From Porites lobata (lineage: Eukaryota > Cnidaria > Anthozoa > Scleractinia > Poritidae): 64,000 nt of DNA. Positions 51,975 through 63,953 of the stretch are shown here, piece by piece. The stretch's first letter is position 1. Every line of letters begins with the position of its first letter. The position numbers and the translations under genes are program-made. The notes beneath the pieces are model-generated. The model was given only the letters and a program-made list of their open reading frames with translations, ran no database searches and was not told the DNA's origin. The stretch spans positions 112,001 through 176,000 of the forward strand of contig CALNXK010000363.1 in assembly GCA_942486035.1 (NCBI GenBank), given 5' to 3'.

Positions 51975-54900
51975 TGCTATACATCATCCTACAAATTTCA
52001 GTATACCTTTTATTAACCCCACTGGAAACCAACACATACACATACGTATATTACAGAATTGTAATCTGCGTTCCCGCTGTGGAACGTTTTACTCGTGGAT
52101 TATCCATCCACGAGTGTTGTCGGCAATCTTTATGCAAATTTGTCACTCTCACTCGTAACCGGAAGTTCGATCTAATTAGCCAATCAGGATGGATAGTATT
52201 TCAAGCGAATCACAACACAGCTTCCACTTAGAAAGCTGTGACATGTATGGCTTGTTTAAGTTTTCTCACATCAAGACTCCCAATCTCATGGTTTTTAGGG
52301 AAATATCATTCACAAATGAAATGTTTCTTTGGTTGAATAAAAAAAGGAATTTTTTACTGTTGCTAAATCGTAAGCGATGAGAATTGCATGTGTTACAACG
52401 ACGTCAGACGATTCACCAGACTACAATATAAATTAAAATGAAAGCGGACAATGAAAAAACACCGGAGAGATAAAGGAAGAACACAATAGTCTCAGTAAAA
52501 ATCCCGGACTTGAGAGATCTGGGAACGACAATGACCCACTAACTCCCACACCGGGTAGGGTAGGGGAGAAAAGAAAACCAGACAAATGCATTTCGAAAAG
52601 ATCATCTTACCTTATATAGCCATGGCAACGGGCATATTTCGATGATTGGATTTCATGGTATTGGTATCTTGTTTCATGGCATTTGTATTTCGTTACATTT
52701 TATGAATTTCGTTACGTTTCGTTTTATGTCATCGAAAAGGGATTTTGCTACAGATGGCGCGCCATACTTTGGTACGGTTTAGCGAGACACTTAAGGTTCT
52801 TCAAATGCGGCGAAATGGGTTAAAGTACGGCTTTTTACACTAGAAAACCATGCTTGTTTTTCTCGAATATATCTTTCAATTCCTCATAAATAGGTCTCTA
52901 ACAGCTTGAAACACTGTCCACCGGCAGAATTTCATGGGCAAAAGTGATAAACATAATTTATTAATTCAACAAATCTTTTCAACATTAGTTGTCGTGGAAC
53001 AATAGAGAACGCAGTAACGTCGAAGGTCCGGGTTTCGACTCCCGTCATTGGAACCTTTTTTTGTTATTACTGTTTTTTTTTGGTTGTTTCGTTTTGTTTT
53101 TTGTTTTTGTTTTTTTTCTAAAAAGCTGTTTTCATTTTTTGACAGGCTTAAAATTTACCGGTACACAAATTGCAAGTTCATTATCAGCTACGATTATTAA
53201 TTCACGAGTAGCCATAAGCACCCTTTGATTGTTATCATCTCGTCTCCCGAACGGGTCCTTTTCGTTATTCCGATCACAGTGCCTCTATAATGCATCAAAC
53301 AAGCAAACCAATCGGGTTTAATCAACTTTGAAAATACTTTCTACGTATTTTAATCCATTTATGACATATGAATTGAGTTTGATAAAGCACAGTAGGTGGG
53401 GGAAGGGAGCAAAAGAGGGGGATCGAACTAAGTAAGATATATATTTTTTTTCCGGTTGAGGGAGGGACGCAACCGAAAGAAACTGGGTACGAGTTCTTCA
53501 TACTTTGTCCCAGTGCCCCCTTGGGCGCCTGATTGATTTCAACTTGATGATAGCTCATTCTACCGCTAGCTATGGAAAGCAATTCATTATTAGTAGTGTT
53601 GCAATGTTCCGAAAACATTGTCGTACCTTTGAAAGGTTTTCTAAGGGTAAATTACTGTCCATTAATATTTAACAATTATTTGCCGAAGGCGAAGTTAATA
53701 TTGTTGATTAATCCCCGAGACGAAGTCGACGGTATTATTCAACAATATTAACTGAGCCTGAGTTGAAAAATTGTTTAGTATATTCGCACGAAGCGATCTC
53801 CACAGAATCAGAAAGGAAACCATTAAAAAACGATTAGTTTGATTGACGGGTGAATTCATGCGTGAACACGAAGCCGTAAACAGTGGATGCGCAAAAGTTA
53901 GATCTTGACAGTATCTTCAAACATGGCAAACGATAGTTTTAATCTTTTTGTATCGAGTTTTGTAAGCTTTAGCATCAACGGTTTAAAAGAAAACGCCGAA
54001 AATTTAAATTACTACCCAATTCTAAGAAGAAAAGTAGAGCTTTATTTGTTTCTGCAACATTGGTCCTGCGATAAAATCGCGAAATCACAAAACAGTGACA
54101 AAGCGACCTCGTTTTCCTCTGTAGTGGTAAACATAGCTTCGAGCGTGCAAAAAGTCAGCTACAGTAAACCACTTCACAATAAATCACGCTTTTTAAACAC
54201 CATGGCCATGAAGTCTTTTCTTGCCTTCAAAGTCATCAGCACTTGGATATTCGTGTATTTTCAAAAAGGCTTTACTATGAAACTTTGGCAAAAAACCCAG
54301 TTCACGACAGCGATTTTGTTCTGCTTTATATTCACCGCCTAGCGCGGTGAATATAACGTCATAGTCCGAGGTAGCTAACCAATCAGATTGCCTGAATTAC
54401 CAAGATCACTGAGTGTGTATATACTAATTGGAAATATTGTCACAGTGGACTGGATTTTCCCCACACAAGTGAAAGAAAACGAACTTTCATTCCAGTTCAC
54501 ACTCATTTTCCCCCGCTTCAAAAGAGACCTAGCGACTGCTAGTATGTACATGCACTTTAGCAGGAAAGGAATTGGAAGGGAAGTTGTCTGGCCCAAGACA
54601 TGTAAGTAACATTTTGAAGAGGGTTGGATTACTTGGCCATTTATAGTTAATTCTTCATTCATCATTTGCATATCTCCACACGACTACACCTTCTTTGACC
54701 CCAAAATTTTGCGTATACTTTGTTTTAAACGTCTCCTGGGTTTTACAATCAGCCCAAGAAAATTAAAGGAAATCCTAACGCAAATTTTAAGGAGCAATTC
54801 GCCTGGATTAGGGGAGAATAGATGTGCAAATGCTGAATTTTGTCATATATATGTTAAAATAAACTTGTACATGTACGTTCTGGACAGCAAATTTGTCTCG

Positions 54901-55050
54901 CAATTTGAAGTTTCCTCACTTAGCTTTATTGAACTAAAAGCATTTAGGTGAAATAAAGTGTATAAATACATACTCGCTTACACATAAAATTTAAGTACAT
55001 TTTGAAAACTGACTGCTGTTTCTGTTATATATAAAAATGATATTCATACA
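51975..55050. other. Repeat-rich intergenic DNA
   Basis: No supported gene. A tRNA B-box-like remnant (ggtttcgactccc) occurs at 53,030-53,043. A repeat-like block at about 53,650-54,350 contains gccgaaggcgaag motifs and ends in a hairpin around 54,332-54,350. The open frame 53905-54342 shows no domain. Confidence 0.4.
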
Positions 55051-55053
55051 TGC

Positions 55054-55620
55054 GTGAGTTTGTTATCTTTCATACTATTTGCTGATGATACTAATCTCTT
55101 TATTTCTTGTAAGAATAGTAAAGAACTTGAAACCCTTGTAAATAGGGAAATGAATCATCTACAAGTATGGTTTGAGGACAGTCAGTTGACTTTGAATCTA
55201 AAGAAAATTAACTATATTGTATTTAAATCCCGTAGGCAAAAATTCAAAAAAAGAATTTAAGATAACCCTGAATGAATATGAAATAAAAAAAGGTAATAAA
55301 TAACCCAAGTTTTTAGGAGTGATGATTGATGAGCACCTGATGCCATAAGTTGCCGTATAATTTAAGAGAAATTTACATTTTGACGATTGAACTTCATTTT
55401 TTATGCTACACAGCGAAGTAATCATATACATAAGCAGTTTTACAGAACAAAATATGGCTATTATTCAATACAATACAGTGTAAAGGGATGAAGTTCTGGA
55501 ACGCTATTCCAGAAGATTAAAGAACACAAAATCACAGTATAGTATGAAAAAATTAAATGTATCTTTTGTCACAGCAGTGTTTAGGCAATGCTTAATTGTG
55601 TGTAAGTTAAACGAAATTAT
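55054..55620 (+). pseudogene. LINE reverse transcriptase fragment
   Basis: The frame from about 55,054 has the catalytic-site segment FILFADDTNLFIS followed by LETLVNREMNHLQVWFEDSQLTLNLKK, typical of the palm and thumb of CR1/L2-like LINE reverse transcriptases. After a shift at about 55,255, KFLGVMIDEHL continues in another frame. Fragmentary and inactive, with no ends found. Confidence 0.75.
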
Positions 55621-56872
55621 TTATCGTTAGAATATGCTACATACAGTGTCGATAAGAAAACATAGTAAATAACAGGGAAACCTTGTAAAAGCCCGTAAAG
55701 GTTTCCTAGTCCCCCATATTTATGCAATTATGTATCTGTTCAATATAGTAAAATAAAGGTTGTTGGAAAAAAAAATTTCAAAGAACCATTTGTGTTCGAT
55801 TCGTGGACTATTAGGGACCTTAAGATTTGAGGACGTCCTCCGTGTAGAACGCGACCGGAAGTTAAGATGAGCCTCTTGCGAGTATTGCGCATGACCATTC
55901 TTGGCTGGGACCGCGTTCAATCTCTGAACAGAACGCCATGTTTTGATTTTGGCGTCGTGAGTGGAACGTGAGTAGACTTTACCTGAAATTTTCATAAAAT
56001 TGCACTTTCATTTGCCGATTTTTGTCACTTTTGTAATTCAGAACATATCTTCTTACTTTTGGTACGCCTCTCTTTTTCCACAGGTGCAAAGAAGTGAGAA
56101 AACGCTAACAAATCACTCTGTTCAATGGCCTCGTGCGTATCCGGGATGTCAGAGTAAGGATTTTCCTTCACATGTTTTTTTCATATTTTTTCACACTTGT
56201 TTGAGGGTAGTGATAACGTACTTGACAGAATCGACAACTGTGTGTATTTTAATGTTTTCAGGGACTGAAGGCGAATTTTGTTTAATTCAGGGGGAAATTC
56301 ATTTATGTTCGATTCTCAAACACGACCTAAACAGTTCAAAAACGTGAAGTTTGAGTGACATCGAAAAAATAAAAGGTTTACGAGCATCAAGCAACTTTTA
56401 TGTCACCGAAACTTTATGAAAGCTTTTGCATGGCTTCCCGAAAGTTTTTATCTTACTGTTTTTCAACCGTGTCAGCATAACTTACAGTCTTCAATTGCCA
56501 ATTTGCCTTCAGTTCCATTCTAACCATTTTGCTTGTTGTTATCATTCATTTGTAATTCACCTGCCCTCCACTGACTATGGATTATCCTTAAGTTTAACTG
56601 GCTGTATTTTATTATACTCAGAATAATTTGTTCAAAACTTTGTTTACTTTTAAAATTGACCACCATGCTGTCTGAGAAAAAATTGATTTCTTTCATGCTT
56701 CATAGACAGTCTTTATAGTTTTGATCAGAAAAGAGAAATAAACTTGGATCAATTGATGTGAAAAAAAATTATGGAAATGTAGAGAAATTTACACATCAAC
56801 CAACCCTGAGACTCTCTTTAAAAAGTGACGGTTGGTATTGAACAAGCTGGTTTTCAGTGGTGAGTGAATACA

Positions 56873-57029
56873 TGTTGTAAAAAATGAATCCAGGTTAAAA
56901 TGATTTCAACCTAGGTTGATTTGTATTTTTCTTTGTTAAGGTGGGTAATTTACATCTAAAACAAAGGAAAATACAAATCAACCTAGGTTGAAATCATTTT
57001 AACCTGGGGTTCATTTTAACCTACAACAT
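56873..57029. repeat. Near-palindromic MITE within the Harbinger element
   Basis: Arms of about 48 bp (56,890-56,937 and 56,961-57,009) are inverted with few mismatches (aggttaaaatgatttcaacc and inverse), and outer gttgta ends match too. It sits just upstream of the Myb-like exon. Confidence 0.75.
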
Positions 57030-57056
57030 ACACTTTTTTTTTTTTTTTGCACAGTC

Positions 57057-57809
57057 TCAACTTTCCAGGAGTGCAAGTGTGGACTAAAGATCATGATCTA
57101 CTTTTTATGTAGAGAAGTTTTATCAGTCAATCCATACTCGGCCAAAAAAATTCAAATGAAAGAGGAAGGCTGTGGGACAGAATCAGTGCCAACTTGAACA
57201 GCACATCAGATGTCTACTTTTCTGTCACAAAACGATCAGTGCGTGACCACATTGCAGTTTTGATAAAAAAAAATACAAAAAGAAAATGAAAGATGAAGAA
57301 AAGCCAGTGGAATAAACCCTGAACCCACAGAGCTTGAACAAGCACTAGCAGAGATAATTGAGATGGAAGAAGCTGCAGAAACTGAACATCAAGATGGTGA
57401 TGGGAGAAGGAAAGAAAAAGATGAGGCTGACAAGCATAAGGCAGAAAGTATGAGAAAACTGGCTATGGAAAAGTTGGGAGAAACTCAGAAGAGGGCAGTT
57501 GAAGAGGGAGAGCAGGATTGTCAGAAGAAGAAGAGGAGAAGTGGGAATGATACAATTGAGTATCTGCGAGAGAAAAGTGAGAGTGACAAAGTACTCAAAG
57601 AGGAAGAGCTGTCACTCAAGCGTAAACAACAGGAACTGGAAGAAAAAAAGCTAACCTCATTTCTAGATCAGCAGAAATCCATGATGCAGTTAATGCAGGA
57701 GCAACAGCAGCAGCAACAGGTTCAAACTAATAACATCCAAATGATGATGATGCAACAGTCCCAGGCTTTCATGGCCGTGCTTGATAAACTTACCAACAAA
57801 ATGGGCTAG
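57057..57809 (+). pseudogene. Harbinger Myb/SANT-like accessory protein, damaged
   Basis: After a pyrimidine-rich acceptor (tttgcacag) the family-like sequence appears in several frames. These are HDLLF followed by an in-frame TAG near 57,109, then ERGRLWDRISANLN and VTKRSVRDHIAVLIKK, then GINPEPTELEQALAEIIEMEE. From ATG 57363 it is open for 148 codons, a Lys/Glu coiled coil with a polyglutamine stretch (Q8-10 near residue 115) ending at TAG 57809. Harbinger elements use such a DNA-binding partner to bring the transposase to its ends. The N-terminal DNA-binding part is broken by shifts and a stop. Confidence 0.6.
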
Positions 57810-58189
57810 AACTAGTGAACAACAAGTCTTTTCTGCCCACTAAGTTGTGTTTTAATTGGTTGTGTTTACCAGACAGGCTCTGAATATTAACAGATAAGAC
57901 CTTGGCTTTCTGAAACTTTATTTCGACCTGTGTACTTGGTATTAGTCTCACCCTTTTTCAATGTTAAGGATTATTACATTTTAACTGTATAACTGGCTTG
58001 TATGTTTCAAGTACTTGTTGGATCTTTAATATTTCAATTTCATACATTTCACATATCAAAGTGAAATATTTTTTTTTAGTCTAAATAGACTGTCCAGTTG
58101 AGCTGTTATAGACAAACAACAGAAAAAATGCTTTGTTGCTGTTAAGCTGTTGTTGTTGTTGTTATTGTGATAGGAAAAAAAATAGGGCA

Positions 58190-60044
58190 TTAAGCAAAAG
58201 TATTCTTGTAAAGTGGGGGATCCAAATTGAAAAACTCGGAAGTGGAATTTCCATATAGGCATGTCAGGGCATTCCTGAGTAGCACACAAACTATGTACAT
58301 TTTTCCTATTTGACTCAGGCCTATCTTTAAGTTTTTCTTGAAGTCAAGAAAACAGAAAGAATTCACCACATCCCCAAACAACCATTCCACTGAGGTTCGC
58401 ACTGTGCTCATTGCGGCATTAAAGTTTTGCATCTGGGGGTCAAGATTCCATTTCTAAATGGTGCTTGAATGTGTATTCGTAATGGATAAGCAGGATCCCC
58501 ATAAATGCATAGTGGCTGGCCTGTTGGTGAGAATGCATAGCGTTGAAGATCATTGTAGAGGCCAGAGTCCCGCAGCATCCCTGCATCATGCTTTTTGCCC
58601 TCTGAAAAATACGAACAAAGAAACCCCAAAAACATTCATACTACATTCATGATGTGCAATGAACCTCTTGTCAAATTTGAAAAAAAAAATTATTACAGGA
58701 TTTTCTAATGGTAAAGAGAGTGTTACATACATAATGGGATGTAAGTTTCAGCTTGGGAGAGAGGCTATCTGATTTTTAGATTTTTAAATTTTGGATGTAG
58801 CACTCCACCCTTTAGTAAGGCAAATACTCCACATTAATTGTGTTTGCTTTATTGGATCTTGGTTAAGTTTTAAACTAAACATCCAAAATTATCTTAAACA
58901 TCCAAAATCTATTTATCCAAAGAGGTTTATTTATTTAAAGGTCAAAGCCAGTGACTTGTATGGTTTGGGTTCAGTGTATATATTCAGATATAATTAAAAA
59001 TATTTAGATTAAAAAGTAACAAAAAGAAAACATATAACGAAATGAACAAACACAGACAGTTTTCTATATATCATGCAAACAAACAGAATATCAAATGGGG
59101 GCATGCGATTAGTGATTATGCAAGGATGTTCACTTGATGGTGGATCAAATGCTACAGCAGTTTAAAGAGCAACAGTGGAAGAGAAGACAACAGATCATTA
59201 GTCCAGTTGGTGTGTAAAAAGGTGATTCGATTTTTCAGGAGGTATCACTCATTAGCTCCTGAATTTTTTTTTTAATCCATTTTTTTCCCAAGGTTTTCAG
59301 CTGAGGACTATCCTCTCAAGCAGTCTCAAGGTAAGAAAGAAACTTGCAAGTGAAAGCTATACTTAAAAAAGAAAACTTACCTACAGGACCGTAAAGATTA
59401 GCAACTAATCCATTTGGCGTGACAACTGATTGAAATTTTAGGGCATGAACCCTTTTATGGCCATTGTATACCAGTCTTTGATTGAGGTCTGGTCGACAAA
59501 TTGGCCGAACTGTTCCATCTACGAAGCCGAAACAGTTGTCCAGCGCTGCTCCTCTGTTCGAGACAGCGTCAGCATAGATCTGCAATGAATGGGCGTTCAG
59601 AACTGTGTGATTCCAACCAGTGATCCGGTGACTGTGGTGCTCAAAGATAAAATCAACAACTTGATTGCTTATCATTGAGATTTCAGGAACCGGTCTACCG
59701 AAAGTGCTCATCAAATCGCTGTATCGACATGGGTATGCAAGTCGCTTTAGCAACATACATAACGCTTCGGTGCCTCTGCAAACTGTCCCCTGTTTGCATG
59801 TGATCTTTTCTGGCAATCCAAGGACATTCAGCAGAAGAGGAATATCATTCTTTTGGAAGCGGAATTCTGTCTTGCATTCAGCCTCGTCTTTGTCTTGTAG
59901 GCAGAATTTCTTGTAATCCCAGTACGGATATTCTGGATTTTTCGAAGTGTTTAGGTCGTAAAGCAACAGAAATTCGTCTTCCGTGATCGAACCCTCGCAA
60001 AAGGTCAACAGAAGCAGGTCTCGCGCGTTCCTAAAAGTCGTCAT
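58190..60044 (-). pseudogene. PIF/Harbinger transposase (DDE_Tnp_4), one frameshift
   Basis: Exon 1 is 59381-60044 (ATG 60044) and contains CFGFVDGTVRPICRP with the first catalytic Asp, then YNGHKRVHALKFQSVV. The donor GTAAGT after 59381 and acceptor tttttCAG before 58601 join in phase with EGKKHDAGML. Exon 2 has GDPAYP (second Asp). A slip in the C5 run near 58,438 shifts the frame, after which FNAAMSTVRTSVEWLFG supplies the catalytic Glu, ending at TAA 58190-58192. Apart from this single-base slip it looks complete (about 355 residues). Confidence 0.85.
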
Positions 60045-60746
60045 GATATATAAAACAGCTTAATTCTCAGATGAATAGAAGTTTCACGTCTCGTTGTTTA
60101 CGCGGAACTTCTTAAGTCAAAGTTCCCGCGTCTAGAACGTCGCGCTCTCCCCAGGCCCCTGTATGCCACGACGTTGGATTTTAAGACGCCGTCCTCAAAT
60201 CTTAAGGTCCCTATTACTTTGAAATAAGACAAGTATTCTGCATTCAAAAGGAAGAGTGCTTGGTTCAGCTGGTTCAGTTTCACTGAGTTTGTTAAATGCA
60301 GTTTTGTTGTCATATTATTTGTTCAATTCAATCCAGCCATGTTCATTCAGCTCAATCTATAAGAAAATTGGGCAGCCCTAAAAGGTGGAATCTAGAAATG
60401 GAATCAAGAATCTAAATTATGAAAACAGAATTGCAAATGAAAATGATGTGAACTGCGGAATTACAAATTTAAAAGATATGATAATCACAGTGGTAATTGC
60501 AATTTAAAAAATTGGAAATTAACCCCCCACCCCCTCCAAAAAAAAAAAAAAAAAATTCTGGGATTTCAACTGGATTCGAATCCCAATCCATGGCCTCTGC
60601 ATTAGCGCTCCCACACATTGGGAGCAGGCCAATCTGTTGAGTTCATCTTAACCCGTTAAAGGGATGAAACATGAAGATGATGATTTAAGCAATTGCAATT
60701 TAAAAAATGGCAATTACCACTGCTATGATTATATCTTCATTTAGAA

Positions 60747-61020
60747 TTGCAAATGGAATCCAGAATGAAAGGGACTGTTCTATTTGATATTTCTAATGTG
60801 GTACATATCCTTGCAGTGATACCTGCTGCATCGTGGTCTTCAGAACGATCATTCAGTGCATTGTGCAGCTTGAAAACTGACCTTCGCCGCACCATGGAGC
60901 AGCAACGTGTCTGTAACAACACACTTATATTGAAAGGGCATATGCCAACTCTGTAGTCAACAATGACATGGATCGTGTCATTGATATCTTCGGCCGTCGA
61001 AATGGCAGACAGTTATATTT
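60747..61020 (+). pseudogene. hAT transposase C-terminal fragment
   Basis: AASWSSERSFSALCSLKTDLRRTM matches the hAT dimerisation domain signature. After a shift near 60,930 the conserved ending (ERAYANSVVNNDMDRVIDIF, GRRNGRQLYF) follows in the next frame up to about 61,020, where a 96-bp direct repeat begins. Only the last about 90 codons remain, and no ends were found. Confidence 0.7.
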
Positions 61021-61110
61021 TGACTCCACTACACAACATCAACAGACAAAACGTAATGGCAAATAAGTTTATTTTGGGACGGCTTGGCGAGAACCAACCC
61101 TACAAAGTAC
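61015..61110. repeat. 96-bp direct repeat, left copy
   Basis: atattttgactccactacac to ccaaccctacaaagtac is repeated at 62361-62456 with one difference seen (aaaacg versus aaagcg), 1,346 bp apart in the same orientation. It may be the split direct repeat of a Ngaro/DIRS-type retroelement or a recombination product. Confidence 0.8.
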
Positions 61111-61195
61111 AAAGTACTTATGTAAATACAATAATAGGTGATTACTGGTGAATACCTAATGTACAACACTTTTAAACTAGCTTCCACAAAAAGAA

Positions 61196-61650
61196 AAAAC
61201 TCGTGCTACAAATGGTCGCTCTTGACCTGAATCTCTCAGTTAAGCACGCAGGCTTAGTGCCAATTAGGCTGCCAGTTATTCTGCATGGGGAAACTAATTA
61301 ATAAAACTCTGACAACGGGAACACGGTAGGAGCACAGAGGCTAAGCAAAAAGAAAAACTGCTACAACTGGTCGATCTCGACATGAATCCCCCTAATAAGC
61401 ACGCAGGCTTAGTGCCAGTTAGGCTGCCAGTTAGGCTGGGGAAACTAATTAATAAAACTCTGACAACGCATAACTGGCACAGGGAACACGGTAGGAGCAC
61501 AGAGGCTAAGCAAAAAGAAAGAACTGCTACAACTGGTCGATCTCAACCTGAATCCCCCAAAGAAGCACGCAGGCTAGTGCCAGTTAGGCTGGGGAAATTT
61601 AGTAACTCAATAATTAAATAACTGGGACCGGGAACACTTCAGGAGCACAG
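61196..61650. repeat. About 165-bp tandem repeat, nearly three copies
   Basis: Repeats of a unit containing gcacgcaggcttagtgcc, aataaaactctgacaacg, and gtaggagcacagaggctaag (for example gtagg at 61326 and 61491). Later copies are shorter. No coding capacity. Confidence 0.78.
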
Positions 61651-62360
61651 GGGCTGACTGCCAGGAAAACTGGGAATTATCTCCACTAATGTACCCAACA
61701 AGGCACGTAGCCCAGTAACCAGTAAGGCTGCTATAAAAGGCTAGGGCAGGACATTGAGGGTAAACAAATGGATAACGACCCTGGCTAGAGGTCTGTAACA
61801 TTGCCTGCAACCTAACTGCGTCAAACGAGACTTATGTCGCCTCCTAAAGAGCGGTTCCGGGACAGCTGACCTAGGCATACAAAGAAACTAAATACATCAA
61901 GTAAAGGAGCAGGTGCAAAACTGACATAACTGTACAAGTACATAAAAAAAGAAACGGGAAAAAGCTGAAAACTAGCAGAGCTGAGCTACCGTTTACAAAC
62001 TGAAGTAAATGCGGTCAGACGGAGGCCAGAAAAAACCTGCCCAAAAAAACCCCGAAGGGAAAAAATGCGGGCAGGAAATCTGGGTAGGAACCAAGGCTCA
62101 AGCTCAAAGCCCTTCCTACGGGACTTTACAATGTAATCGAGAATAGGTTGCTCCTAAAAATAAATAAAACAAAAATGTAAGAAAAACCAAAGAGAGGTTG
62201 GTTCGTAAGCCTAGATGACGTACACGTGATATACGAAGCCTTAAATACCCCGATATGGCTACCCATGGTGCACCAGGCCTAGTACCCAGGCCTTGTTGTA
62301 TCTCGTGCCGTCAAAATATTTATTTCTGCCTTCTTCGCGGGCTCATTCGTCAGAAATAAC

Positions 62361-62456
62361 ATATTTTGACTCCACTACACAACATCAACAGACAAAGCGT
62401 AATGGCAAATAAGTTTATTTTGGGACGGCTTGGCGAGAACCAACCCTACAAAGTAC
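62361..62456. repeat. 96-bp direct repeat, right copy
   Basis: Partner of 61015-61110. It lies just downstream (in minus-strand sense) of the tyrosine recombinase remnant. Confidence 0.8.
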
Positions 62457-62547
62457 GTAGAGTGACAAAGTATTGGGCGAAATGACAAATGAAAGCTCCT
62501 GGAGCCCAAGAAACTTGGAAACTTAAAGCCTTTTTTTTTTTTCTTGG

Positions 62548-63340
62548 TCAACATCGGTAGGCATCCTTGGCTATAACGGGCTTCCAGCGGCCGAGCCACT
62601 GAAACACACTGTCACTAACCCCATTATAAGCAGCGGAAGTGGCCCCTTACGAACGCAAGGAATAAAAACCAAAAGTGGAAGGGTCAACCCCGACACTTCT
62701 CAGGTCCTTGCGAAATTAAAGCGTCTCTAATTGTGGTATAGCTGATAGGCTCCTCCTGGGAAACTAACTTAAAGGAGTTGTTTCCGCGAGACATGGGGCT
62801 AAAAATGAGATCCCTGGAGCTAGAGGGGATGGAAAAATGAGCAAGGTACCTCTTAAGACGCTTGACAGGACAAGCAGGGCCAAACATTTCCAAAAAAATC
62901 ACTTCGATTCATCGCTCTTACGAAGTTGGTCGTTCTTGCTTTTGAGAACCTTAATGATCATGAAACCCTCATGAAAAATAATATAATTCCCCCTAATTAT
63001 GGAGACCCCATCAAACCTAAAATCCTTTTGGGAGCACGCCTAACCCTTCAATAATCGGGTTATCCGTGGGAGAGGGGATACCCGCCATGGTATGAGCCCA
63101 TTTAATACCGTAAACAGCCGAGTCTAAGACGCACGGGGAGTGCAACTCTTCATTGAGGTGTTGCAAATACAAGGCAATATGGCAGGGACTGGCAGGACAG
63201 GCCAAGGAATGAAGCTTACTGGCAGAAAAACATTTTTACTTGCGAGAAGCACGAAGGTACACCACTGTCGTACTAACGGCCTTTGAGGAGAGAACCGTCG
63301 ATTGCATTGTAGACTGTCTGTCAGCCTCAGGATTCAACCC
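62548..63340 (-). pseudogene. DIRS/Ngaro-type tyrosine recombinase remnant
   Basis: From about 63,340 the minus strand encodes, with a stop and frame changes, LSSKAVSTTVVYLRASRK, SKLHSLACPASPCHIALYLQ, LDSAVYGIKWAHTMAG, CPVKRLKRYL and SYTTIRDAL. It continues with DPSTFGFYSLRS, a TAA, GATSAA, GVSDSVFQ, GRWKP and KDAY to TGA 62548-62550. This is the tyrosine recombinase of DIRS-like retroelements. The usual His before SLRS is Tyr, the His expected before GRW is missing, and only the Arg and the final Tyr remain as expected. Dead. Confidence 0.7.
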
Positions 63341-63737
63341 TCTGGTGGGAAATTCTGGGGCCCGCGCCAGAAACCAGAGGGGAATATATCTGGAAAGTAA
63401 TCGAAAATACAAAAAGAAAATGTGAGGAGCACGAAATAAAAAAGAATAATAATAATAAAAAAAGCGAGCTTAAAACACCGGAAAAGGGAAGTGAGAGGAG
63501 AGTGGGCGGGGGGGGGGGGTCAAAAGGTTACATGCAAAAACCTAATGGGTCAAACCTAAAGGTACGCATAACACGCGTGTAGAGGCACAGGTAACACTTT
63601 CCGTCAGGCTAGCAGAAGCCCGCCAGGGACGAGGGAGGTCTGGGGCGCCGAAAATAAACTCGAAGCGCTATGACGCCAAAAACTAAAGGCCTGGTTCTGA
63701 AAAGGGAATTACGGACCTTCCCTGGAACAAATAACCC

Positions 63738-63953
63738 CTAGAACTTAGGCAATAAAACCCAGTCGACAACAAAACTATTCCAATGCACTCCATCTCTAGT
63801 AGAGACATTCCAGAAAATAGCTGACTTCCATAGGTGAGGAATAAGGGTTCCTGTGAGGGCGGCAGAGCCCAACGTGTCTAATGACTTTGACAATGAGGCA
63901 AACAGGTGGGCCAAGCCAGTTGTTGTCCTAACCCCAATTTTGAGCGAAGACAT
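63738..63953 (-). pseudogene. Possible C-terminal piece of the same retroelement polyprotein
   Basis: A 71-codon minus-strand frame ending HWNSFVVDWVLLPKF lies upstream (minus sense) of the recombinase remnant and may be the end of a DIRS-type reverse transcriptase/RNase H region, with the rest beyond the window. The assignment rests mainly on position. Confidence 0.3.

Larger units (their letters stand above)
55813..60212. mobile_element. PIF/Harbinger DNA transposon, two-gene, 4.4 kb
   Basis: A 23-bp perfect terminal inverted repeat (agggaccttaagatttgagg plus acg at 55813-55835, its inverse at 60190-60212) is flanked by att on both sides (55810-55812 and 60213-60215). Inside are the transposase gene (minus) and the Myb-like accessory gene (plus), converging, as in other Harbinger elements. 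Both genes are damaged, so it is probably immobile but recent enough to keep its ends. Confidence 0.87.

Noticed and set aside
53905..54342. 145-codon plus-strand frame
   Set aside because: Falls in a repeat-like block with no domain or splice evidence; likely chance or an old element.
60580..60635. tRNA-like B-box ggattcgaatcc
   Set aside because: The 12-bp palindrome explains the match; no acceptor or D arm could be paired around it.
63240..63425. 61-codon plus-strand frame
   Set aside because: Antisense shadow of the tyrosine recombinase remnant.
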